Position numbers and translations under genes: made by a program. Of a stretch of 38,044 nt of DNA, positions 16,890 to 24,302 are shown piece by piece. This DNA comes from Selenomonas sp. Lineage in GTDB: Bacteria; Bacillota; Negativicutes; Selenomonadales; Selenomonadaceae. The notes below the pieces were generated by a model, which was not told the DNA's origin, ran no database searches, and was given only the letters and a program-made list of their open reading frames with translations. Numbering within the stretch: position 1 is the stretch's first letter; every line of letters begins with the position of its first letter. The stretch spans positions 1 through 38,044 of the forward strand of contig NZ_JALFCU010000078.1 of NCBI RefSeq assembly GCF_022771645.1, in the 5' to 3' direction.

Positions 16890-18092
16890 TCACAGTCCGT
16901 GCGCGAGCTTCGCTTTGACGATGCGGCGGACGGAGGCGTCGATCTGTTCTTCGCTGATGTCGCCGGCCTTCACCGCCTCGAGGATGCCCATGTAGATGTC
17001 TTCCTCGTGCTGGTACTCGTGGCAGATGAGGACGATGTCGGCGCCGGCCTTGACCGCCTGCACGCCGAGCTTTCGGTATGGCGCGTGGTTCGCGACCGCG
17101 CCCATCTCCATGTCATCCGTGATGATGATGCCCTCGTAGCCGAGCTCGCCGCGCAGGAGGTCCGTCATGACGGCCTTCGACAGGCTCGCGCTGTGGTCCG
17201 GGTCGAACGCCGGATAGATGAGATGCGAGACGAGGATAAAAAAGTTTTCGGGCGCGCGCGTCTTGATCATATCGCGGAACGGCACGAGGTCTTCCTTTTC
17301 CAGCGTCGCGCGCGAGGCGTCGACGGTCGAGACGGTTTTGTGCGAGTCGACGCGGCCTTTGCCGATGCCAGGGAAATGCTTCAGCGCGTACATCATGCCT
17401 TCGCTCTCGTAGCCGTCGGCCGCGTGGCTGACGAACTGCGAGACCGTGGCGGCGTCGCTTGCGTACGAGCGGCGGTCGGGACTGCCGACGTCCGCGACGG
17501 GCGCAAAGTTCACGTTGATGCCGAGCGCGTGGAGCGCACGCGCCGTTTTTTCTGCACTCGCACCGGCCTGTGCGGGCTCGCCGGTCCGCCCAATGTCGGC
17601 TTGCGACGGCGGCGGCGGGAGGAACGATGCGCCGCGCACGACGTCACCGCCCTCCTCATCAATCGCGAGGAAGAGCGGCACTTTTTGATGTGCCTCCTCG
17701 CCCTGCGCGTACGCTTGCAGATGCTCGGCGAACGATTTCGTCTGCTCCGCGCTCGCGAGGTTGCGGTCAAAGAAAATCACGCCGCCGATGTGGAACTGGC
17801 GCAGCATGTACTGGCTGTTTTCGTCCACATCCGTACCATGCACGCCGATCATGACCATCTGGCCGATCTTCTCCGTCAGCGTCATCTCACGGACAATCGC
17901 GTCGGCCTTCTCGTCGAGCGACAAGCGCTCCTGCGGTGCAGATGTCGCTGCCGTCTCCGCATCGTCCGTCCCCGCACGGTGGTGCGCGTAGAGCGCGCCG
18001 CAGAGGATGGCAAGGAGGATGACGAACACGGCCGCGAGGACGATCGAGGTCGCTTGATGCGACTTCCGTTTTTCGTATCTGGAGATTCTCAC
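16890..18092 (-). CDS. nagZ: Glycoside hydrolase family 3 beta-N-acetylhexosaminidase
   Basis: A 400-aa family 3 enzyme, probably releasing N-acetylglucosamine from wall fragments. An N-terminal membrane anchor (residues about 17-37, IVLAAVFVILLAILCGALY) places it outside the cytoplasmic membrane. Signature parts are TLTEKIGQM, FLAIDEEGG, the general acid/base loop KHFPGIGKGRVDSH and the nucleophile in IITDDMEMGAV. It uses a GTG start at 18092 with GGAAG 11 nt upstream. Only 21 bp separate it from the membrane-anchored gene upstream, so it is probably the last gene of the dynamin operon. The classical NagZ is cytoplasmic, so an anchored form suggests wall turnover from the outer face. Confidence 0.9.
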   Translation of the reverse strand: MRISRYEKRKSHQATSIVLAAVFVILLAILCGALYAHHRAGTDDAETAATSAPQERLSLDEKADAIVREMTLTEKIGQMVMIGVHGTDVDENSQYMLRQFHIGGVIFFDRNLASAEQTKSFAEHLQAYAQGEEAHQKVPLFLAIDEEGGDVVRGASFLPPPPSQADIGRTGEPAQAGASAEKTARALHALGINVNFAPVADVGSPDRRSYASDAATVSQFVSHAADGYESEGMMYALKHFPGIGKGRVDSHKTVSTVDASRATLEKEDLVPFRDMIKTRAPENFFILVSHLIYPAFDPDHSASLSKAVMTDLLRGELGYEGIIITDDMEMGAVANHAPYRKLGVQAVKAGADIVLICHEYQHEEDIYMGILEAVKAGDISEEQIDASVRRIVKAKLAHGL

Positions 18093-18113
18093 GTGATACC
18101 AGACTTCCTTTCT

Positions 18114-19094
18114 TTAGTATCCAGCGCCTTCGCTCACCTTTTCCGCTGTCATATCATCGATGCGCCATGCGTCCGTATCTTTGACGATGGTCGCTGTACA
18201 CTGGAAGACACGGTACTTGACACCACCGAAATTATCTGTCCGGTCGCGCGCTGTCAGCAGGTAGGAAACCTTGATAACCCCCGGTGACGCGCTGTCGACC
18301 TGTAGCTGGTCAACACGATGGGAAAGCGTCGTCTCAAACCCTTTTTTGAACTGTTCGAATGTCCCCATCTTTTTTTGGCGGGAACTTGTGAGCAGCTGAT
18401 AGGCCTTGCGCTCATGGCCGTTCGTAATGCCTTGATAGTAGCCGTCCAGCACGGTCAATGCGAGCTTTGCGTCGTTTTCTCTCGTCTTCGAGGTATCGTC
18501 TGTCGCCTTCTCGTCCTCCGGGATGCGGACGCTGATGTATGACACCGTGTTATCGGATTTCTTGACGGCGAAGCGCAGCAGGCCGTCATGGCCTTTCATG
18601 GATTTGAACGAGTATTCATAGAGCGTGAGATCGTCGTAGTCCATCGCCTGACAATCCGTGCCATAGGCCTTCCGGATGTCGGCGAGCGTCGAACCTTCAT
18701 GGATGCCGCGCTTCGTCTCAACGGACGGTCCGTCGGAAACGAGGGCGCGTACCACATTTTGATACGTCCCAACCTGCAAATCCGAATAGTAAATGAAATC
18801 GAACTTGCCTTGTTTTTTCGCTGATGTCTCCTTGCCGAGCGCCTTATGCACCTCGTCGACTGTCATATCGAGATCGAGCCCGCCGAGAGACAAATCGGAC
18901 TTCATTTTCCGAGTGCTTTTCTCTGGCGATGTCGTCTTTTGCGTGGAAGCGACTTCCTGCGCATGCGTGGAATGCGAAGAACTCCACGCATGAAATTCAT
19001 AAAAGCCAAAACCAAATCCCCAGACGGCTACCATCAAAAAGATGCCAACCGCGCCAATCCTGTCTAACGCCGAAATATTCTCCCCGTGCTTCAT
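18114..19094 (-). CDS. Membrane-anchored two-domain protein, tandem copy B
   Basis: A 326-aa protein with a single N-terminal membrane segment (AVGIFLMVAVWGFGFGFYEF) and an extracytoplasmic part. A first region has two related elements, LGGLDLDMTVDEVHKALGKE and EGSTLADIRKAYGTD, of the SmpA/BLIP-like kind; the C-terminal third (DGYYQGITNGHERKAYQLLT to the end) looks like an NTF2-like domain. It is a clear paralogue of the preceding gene in length, order and sequence (shared EFHAW/EFRTW, HSTHAQEVAS, RKMKSDLSLGG). Its ATG overlaps the upstream stop (ATGA). No function is known to me; the position suggests it is the surface-side partner of the dynamin-like proteins. Confidence 0.8.
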   Translation of the reverse strand: MKHGENISALDRIGAVGIFLMVAVWGFGFGFYEFHAWSSSHSTHAQEVASTQKTTSPEKSTRKMKSDLSLGGLDLDMTVDEVHKALGKETSAKKQGKFDFIYYSDLQVGTYQNVVRALVSDGPSVETKRGIHEGSTLADIRKAYGTDCQAMDYDDLTLYEYSFKSMKGHDGLLRFAVKKSDNTVSYISVRIPEDEKATDDTSKTRENDAKLALTVLDGYYQGITNGHERKAYQLLTSSRQKKMGTFEQFKKGFETTLSHRVDQLQVDSASPGVIKVSYLLTARDRTDNFGGVKYRVFQCTATIVKDTDAWRIDDMTAEKVSEGAGY

Positions 19095-20077
19095 TCTTTA
19101 TGCTCTTCCTGTTTCTCAAGTTCGATCTGCCTGACGCGCCATTCCCCAGCATCATAAATCACCGTTGCCTTACTATTAAATATCTGTACTCTAACAGAAT
19201 TGCCAGGGGCTTGGTCTCGTTTCGTCAACACATAACCTATCACGACAGCCTTTCCCTTCTGGGCGGAAAGGACGCGTATATTGCTCACATTGCAAGAAAT
19301 ATTTCCATCATATTTCTGCACCAAATCAGTTGGCCCGCCAAGGTCTTCTTGTGCTTCATATGCAAGTTTGCAATACGCAGACCAAAACCTTCCGTCTGTG
19401 ATAGCTTTATAATAGCGTGTCAGTATCTTTTCCGCTACTTGAATATCCTCGTTTGTTGTACTGCTATCCTTCTCGCTTTTTTGTTCTTCCGGAATCCGCA
19501 CGCTGATATACTTCACAGTCTGATCAGATTTCTTGATAGCAAATCTCAACAGGCCTTCATGCCCTTTGAGCGACTTGAATGGGTACTCATAGAGCGTGAG
19601 GTCATCATTGTCCATCTTGTAATAGTCTGTCCCATAAGCTTTCTTTACTTCCGCAAATGTTGATCCTTCATGGATACCACGCTTCGTCTGAACCGATGCG
19701 CCGTTTGAAACAAGGGAATGGACAATATCATCATCGCGCACTCCGACTTCCATATTTGTATATTCAAGAAAATGATATTTGTTTTTTGTCTTGATGGTGT
19801 CCTCTTTACCGATGGCTTTATGCACTTCATCGACCGTCATATCAAGATCGAGGCCACCTAGCGACAAATCGCTCTCCATTTTCCGAACGCTTTTCACCGG
19901 TGTTGTCGCCTTCGGCGCAGAAGCGACCTCCTGCGCATGCGTAGAATGCGCGGGTTCCCATGTGCGAAATTCATAAACGCCAAGTCCAAGTGCCCAGATT
20001 GCTACCATCAAGAAAATGCCAGCAGCGCTGAACTGAGTGACGCCTTCGCCATTGGAAGCTTTGCTCTTCTTCCCCAT
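19091..20077 (-). CDS. Membrane-anchored two-domain protein, tandem copy A
   Basis: A 328-aa paralogue of the following gene: one membrane segment (FSAAGIFLMVAIWALGLGVY), a linker HSTHAQEVAS, two SmpA/BLIP-like elements (LDLDMTVDEVHKAIGKED and EGSTFAEVKKAYGTD) and a more divergent C-terminal NTF2-like region. The start ATG at 20077 overlaps the stop of the Gly/His-rich gene (TGATG); a GTG one codon earlier is possible. Codon use is noticeably less GC-rich than that of copy B, most clearly in the last third, suggesting separate histories or recombination of the C-terminal part. Confidence 0.8.
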   Translation of the reverse strand: MGKKSKASNGEGVTQFSAAGIFLMVAIWALGLGVYEFRTWEPAHSTHAQEVASAPKATTPVKSVRKMESDLSLGGLDLDMTVDEVHKAIGKEDTIKTKNKYHFLEYTNMEVGVRDDDIVHSLVSNGASVQTKRGIHEGSTFAEVKKAYGTDYYKMDNDDLTLYEYPFKSLKGHEGLLRFAIKKSDQTVKYISVRIPEEQKSEKDSSTTNEDIQVAEKILTRYYKAITDGRFWSAYCKLAYEAQEDLGGPTDLVQKYDGNISCNVSNIRVLSAQKGKAVVIGYVLTKRDQAPGNSVRVQIFNSKATVIYDAGEWRVRQIELEKQEEHKE

Positions 20078-20550
20078 CACATCCCCCGTGCCACATCAAA
20101 CGGTTCCATGCGATATTCCCCGGCGTGCGTGAGCGGGTCTTGCGTTCCCATGATTTCCCCGAGATTCCCGTGCATCGAAAGGTAATCTTCACCCCCGAAG
20201 ACGTTCGGCATGGTGCTGCCTTGAATCTGCATATCGCCATTGTAGATATCGACACCGCCGAGTGCGTTCGGCACGGTGATTTTCGCGAGATGAGAACCAT
20301 GGTAAATGTTCTCTCCGCCCATAGCGTTCGAGTGCGACGAATGCACGACTTTTCCATCGACGCTGACATCATGACCGCCCATGACATTCGTCGTTTCCGT
20401 GACGAGATGGCCGTCATGCATGCCGGGGACAACGCCGCCATGACCGACGACTGAGCCGCCATGGAGGATATCGGCTCCGCCGCCATCGGTCGGCATGCTG
20501 GAATACGATCCTCCACCATAGGCACCGTCAAAGTTCGTAAAAATGCTCAT
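20077..20550 (-). CDS. Gly/His-rich repeat protein of the dynamin operon
   Basis: A 157-aa protein with no recognised family. After a Gly/Ser-rich start (DGAYGGGSYSSMPTDGGGAD) there are at least four imperfect repeats of about 20 residues built on N-x-hydrophobic-GG: NVMGGHDVSVDG, NAMGGENIYHG, NALGGVDIYNGD and NVFGGEDYLSMHG. The alternating turn/strand pattern suggests a small beta-solenoid. There is no signal peptide. Both ends overlap neighbouring genes (ATGA with the dynamin gene upstream, TGATG downstream), so its dosage is tied to theirs. It could be a scaffold or an interaction partner of the GTPases. Confidence 0.8.
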   Translation of the reverse strand: MSIFTNFDGAYGGGSYSSMPTDGGGADILHGGSVVGHGGVVPGMHDGHLVTETTNVMGGHDVSVDGKVVHSSHSNAMGGENIYHGSHLAKITVPNALGGVDIYNGDMQIQGSTMPNVFGGEDYLSMHGNLGEIMGTQDPLTHAGEYRMEPFDVARGM

Positions 20551-22358
20551 TTTGCTGCCTCCGTTTCAAGTCTTGTGATGGCCGCGGCAATGCTCTGCTG
20601 CCACGAACGAAGCTCATCTACACGGTTTGCGATATCGGCATCGGCATCGGCATCCTGTGCAAGACGTGCGTCAATTTTGTCGCGCAAGTTGGCGAGGCTC
20701 TTCGCGTAAGCATACTCTGTATGTTCCGTGATAGCGTGCGCCTGCTTCTCAATCTTCCGATGAAGCTCTTCGCGAAGCTTCAAGAACTGGTTGGCAATCT
20801 GTGCTTCGATGTCGGGAATAATTTCCGCCTTTGCCTGCTCGAGGCTCTGGCGCAGGAAATGACGCTGCAGGAACGGGAATGCCGCCATGCTGAGGAACGG
20901 CATGAGGATAGGGCCGCCGAGGAGCAGCAGGATGCCCGCACCGCCGGCTGCGATGAGTCCTGCGTGCGTCGTGGCATTTGAGACGTCCGATGCTTCAAAG
21001 GAAAACGAAAAATCCTGCCGCGTCTCCGATGTCTGCGTGAGCGTCTGGATCTGGATGTGCTCGCGGAAATGATAGCTGAGCCCATTCGCCAGCTCTTGCT
21101 CGAGCTTTTTGAGCAACGTGTCGATATAGGGCGCATACGAGGCCACCCAGTTTTCCATCTGACGCTGCATACCCTTTGACACACGATGCTCCACGTAATC
21201 CTTGAAGTCCGTCGCATGATAATATTGGACTTCATCGACAATGGAATCCGTGAGGCGGTTCTGGAAAAAGGCCAGAGACTTGTCTGTCATGTCGATGATG
21301 TGCTGCGTTTCGCTTCCGGCGTAGGATTCGACGTTTTTCTCGCTGGCCGCATTTTCTGCAAACAGCTGTTCGAGCTTCGTTTTTGTTTCGGCAAGTTCCT
21401 CGCGGCTGGCCGTGAGAATCTTCACGTCGTTTTCGATGGCACGTCCGCGCATGGAAAGGATTTCCTTGAGCCGCATCCGCCATGATGCAAGTTTCTGCTG
21501 CTCAACGGAACCTTCATAGACAATGGCTTCCAAAGCTTCCTGTACTTCGCGGATGCCAGAGGCGGCAACGAGTCGCTGATCGCCCCGCTGGATTCCTTCC
21601 ATCGCCATTTTCGCCGAAAGAGGGAGAAGCGTGATGGACGGGAGCTGCCCATCGGGGAATGCGCCGATGATGCGTTCTTCAAGGTCTGCGAGGTAATCCG
21701 GTTCCTCTTCTTCATCCACGCTGTCATATTTGTTCACGACAAAGAGGATGCGGTCAATGCCGAGCGGCAGCAGGCGTTCGGCGATGAAGTCATGCTCCGT
21801 CTTCTTGAGCGGGGAATTGGCATCGAGCAGGAACAACACGGCGTTCGCTTTCGGCAGGAAGCGGTACGTGACCTCGCAGCGTTGCTCGTTGATGTCCGAG
21901 ACGCCCGGTGTGTCAACGAGGACGATGCGGTTCCGCAAAAAGGGAACCGGATAACCGATTTTGATGTATTTCACTTGTTCGGCAAGATGGTCGCGCTGGC
22001 GGGCAGAAAACTGCTGCAAGAATTCCTTCGTCGGCACGCCGTCGGCCTCTTTGCCATCCATGTAGTTGACGGTCACATGCGGGCGGTCATCGTACATGAT
22101 GGCGTTGATGGTCGCGGTCTCCGGCAAGACATCCGTCGGCAGGAAATCTTCGCCAAGGAGCGCATTGACGAACGTGCTTTTTCCGCGTTTGAATTCGCCG
22201 AGGACAACAACGGTGTAGAAATCATCCTCGATGTCTTTGGAAAGCTCTGCAAGCGCGTCACGACAAGAGGTGTCATTTTCATCGCCAGCCGTAGCAGCAT
22301 GCTGCTGCCAAAGCTGGACGGTCTTTTGAAAAGCTGCTTTTTCTTCTTCGATTTTCAT
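20547..22358 (-). CDS. Dynamin-like GTPase 1
   Basis: A 603-aa bacterial dynamin-like protein. The GTPase domain shows G1 GEFKRGKST (54-62), G2 threonine in LPETATINAI, G3 DTPGVSD (149-155) and G4 NKYD (209-212). A long helical region follows, then a hydrophobic hairpin (about residues 466-497, AGLIAAGGAGILLLLGGPIL onward) expected to insert in the membrane, and a C-terminal coiled coil. Bacterial dynamins polymerise on membranes and deform or fuse them, and several protect against phage or membrane damage. It overlaps both neighbours by ATGA. It is the third of three such genes in a row. Confidence 0.9.
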   Translation of the reverse strand: MKIEEEKAAFQKTVQLWQQHAATAGDENDTSCRDALAELSKDIEDDFYTVVVLGEFKRGKSTFVNALLGEDFLPTDVLPETATINAIMYDDRPHVTVNYMDGKEADGVPTKEFLQQFSARQRDHLAEQVKYIKIGYPVPFLRNRIVLVDTPGVSDINEQRCEVTYRFLPKANAVLFLLDANSPLKKTEHDFIAERLLPLGIDRILFVVNKYDSVDEEEEPDYLADLEERIIGAFPDGQLPSITLLPLSAKMAMEGIQRGDQRLVAASGIREVQEALEAIVYEGSVEQQKLASWRMRLKEILSMRGRAIENDVKILTASREELAETKTKLEQLFAENAASEKNVESYAGSETQHIIDMTDKSLAFFQNRLTDSIVDEVQYYHATDFKDYVEHRVSKGMQRQMENWVASYAPYIDTLLKKLEQELANGLSYHFREHIQIQTLTQTSETRQDFSFSFEASDVSNATTHAGLIAAGGAGILLLLGGPILMPFLSMAAFPFLQRHFLRQSLEQAKAEIIPDIEAQIANQFLKLREELHRKIEKQAHAITEHTEYAYAKSLANLRDKIDARLAQDADADADIANRVDELRSWQQSIAAAITRLETEAAK

Positions 22359-24292
22359 GCCTGCCTCATTTCATCCAAGGAGGAACGGAGTGAGCGAGCC
22401 GTGTGTGTCTGCTGGTCGATTCTGGCGCGGATTTTCGTCTTTTCCGCTTGTTGCGCTTCGCGGTCATCAATATTGCGCTGGAGCTGGCGTTCCATGTCGG
22501 CGATACGCCCCTTGACGGTTTGGCGCATGGCATCACAGATTTCTCGCACATTGTCATCATACGTATGCATCACGCGGTCGCGCACTTCATTGTAACGGCT
22601 GCGGTACTGGCTTGCGATTTCGTGGCGTACTTTATTCCGCTGTTTGCGACGCGCTTCTTCCTGACGCCGCCTCCGTTTCTCTTCCTCGTCTTCCTCATCC
22701 GAAGAACCGAAGAACAATCCTAAGAAACCTCCAACAAGTGCGCCGATTGGGCCGGCCACGATGCCGCCGACGATACCGCCGATGACAGCCAAGAAGCCGC
22801 CGCCACCGCTGGAGCCGCTGTCAACAGAAAGATCGATATGGATGTCCATCGACAAATCGCCCATGGACAAGTGATCCAACGTAGACCCCAGTTCCAAGTC
22901 TTTCCAGAGTTTTTGGAGCTCATGCGTGGCACGGTTCAATTCGCGGTCGATTGCCCCTTGCTGCCGGCGGCTCATTTCTTCTACGAAACGGCGCTGCGGT
23001 GCGTTCGTCCGATAGAGGATGCGGTCTTTGATGTCTTCTGCCGTATCGTCTTCATCGAAATCATCCGCCACGCTTTCCGCCGCTTGGCGGATATCTTGAT
23101 AAAGCGAGCTGCACGCATTTTCAATGTCGCGCTTCGATGTCTGAAGACGATCCTCCGTCTCGTGGACAATGGCGATGGCCTTTTCCTGCGTGTTCTGGAA
23201 TCTCGGCCGGAGCGCTTGCAATTCCGCACGGACTTCATCGAGCGACCGGCTCGACATTTCTCGCTGGAGCGTCAGCGTCTCGTCAATCTGCTTCAAGACC
23301 TGGATTCCCTGCGTCGCGTAGCGATGAAGCTTTGCGCGGCCCTTTTCTTCCGAAAGGAAATGGCTGAGCGCCTTTTCAAAGGCGGGGAATCCCGTCACCT
23401 CAATATTTTCTGGGAGTCCGAGTTCCTGCCGCGCTGTCAGCGCCTCGCCTGCTTCCTTACGTCGCCAATAGAGTGCTTGGAGGCTTGAAACGAGGAAGAT
23501 GGGAAGTTTCCGACGAGTAATCTCATAGAGGTTATCCTGCACATGGCGAAGCACCCGTGCTTCCTCGTCTGGAGATGTCAGCTGATCCTTGTAATTTACG
23601 ACAACGAAAATGTCCTGAATCTGATTCGCGAGCACGCGCTCTTTCAGAAAGTCCACTTCGGATTTCGAGAGCGGTTGCGTTGCTGACAGGACGAGGATCG
23701 CTGCGTCTGCATTTTTCAAATAATTGTAGGTGATTTCGACGCGCATGACGTTCAAATCGTTCGTGCCCGGCGTGTCAATGACCTCTACCTGATTCCGGCA
23801 AAAATCAAGCGGATAGGCAATTTCTGCCTCGGCGATATTCTCCGATTGCAGGTATGGCGCAGGCGGGCGCGACGGCTTCTTCAAAAAGCGCTTGATTCCC
23901 GAAAGGACGCCTTTCTTCTCGCCCTCTGGTTTGTCATTCTGCGCCTTAATCATAAGGAATTCTTCTTCTGTGACGGCGCGGGATGTGCCATCATGATAAC
24001 GCAACGTGTAGTGTGGCGTATCGCTGTACACAATCTTGCTGATGATGCTCGTCGTCGGTTTCTTGCTCGACGGCAAGATGCGATGTCCCATCATCGCGTT
24101 GATGAATGTCGACTTGCCACGCGAAAACTCGCCGATGACGACCACGCGGAATGCCTCTCGCGTCAGGCTGCTACGGCACCGCTTGATGAGGTCGCCGAGT
24201 GTTTGGAGGTCAAGTGTCCGCGCCAGATTTTCTTCATCCAGCAATGTTTTATGAAGCGCATCACGGTGCTCCGGGTAACCAATCAGTTCCAT
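22355..24292 (-). CDS. Dynamin-like GTPase 2 with variant G4 motif
   Basis: A 645-aa dynamin-like protein. G1 is GEFSRGKST (54-62), G2 lies in SSKKPTTSIISKI and G3 is DTPGTNDLN. The G4 position reads VVNYKDQL, NYKD instead of NKxD, which may weaken guanine specificity. A coiled-coil stalk is followed by a Gly-rich hydrophobic hairpin (FLAVIGGIVGGIVAGPIGAL), a run of acidic then basic residues, and a C-terminal coiled coil. The sequence differs enough from GTPase 1 to be a partner, not a recent duplicate; paired dynamins often form hetero-oligomers. GAGGATA upstream supports the start. Confidence 0.9.
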   Translation of the reverse strand: MELIGYPEHRDALHKTLLDEENLARTLDLQTLGDLIKRCRSSLTREAFRVVVIGEFSRGKSTFINAMMGHRILPSSKKPTTSIISKIVYSDTPHYTLRYHDGTSRAVTEEEFLMIKAQNDKPEGEKKGVLSGIKRFLKKPSRPPAPYLQSENIAEAEIAYPLDFCRNQVEVIDTPGTNDLNVMRVEITYNYLKNADAAILVLSATQPLSKSEVDFLKERVLANQIQDIFVVVNYKDQLTSPDEEARVLRHVQDNLYEITRRKLPIFLVSSLQALYWRRKEAGEALTARQELGLPENIEVTGFPAFEKALSHFLSEEKGRAKLHRYATQGIQVLKQIDETLTLQREMSSRSLDEVRAELQALRPRFQNTQEKAIAIVHETEDRLQTSKRDIENACSSLYQDIRQAAESVADDFDEDDTAEDIKDRILYRTNAPQRRFVEEMSRRQQGAIDRELNRATHELQKLWKDLELGSTLDHLSMGDLSMDIHIDLSVDSGSSGGGGFLAVIGGIVGGIVAGPIGALVGGFLGLFFGSSDEEDEEEKRRRRQEEARRKQRNKVRHEIASQYRSRYNEVRDRVMHTYDDNVREICDAMRQTVKGRIADMERQLQRNIDDREAQQAEKTKIRARIDQQTHTARSLRSSLDEMRQA

Positions 24293-24302
24293 GCATCTAT
24301 CC

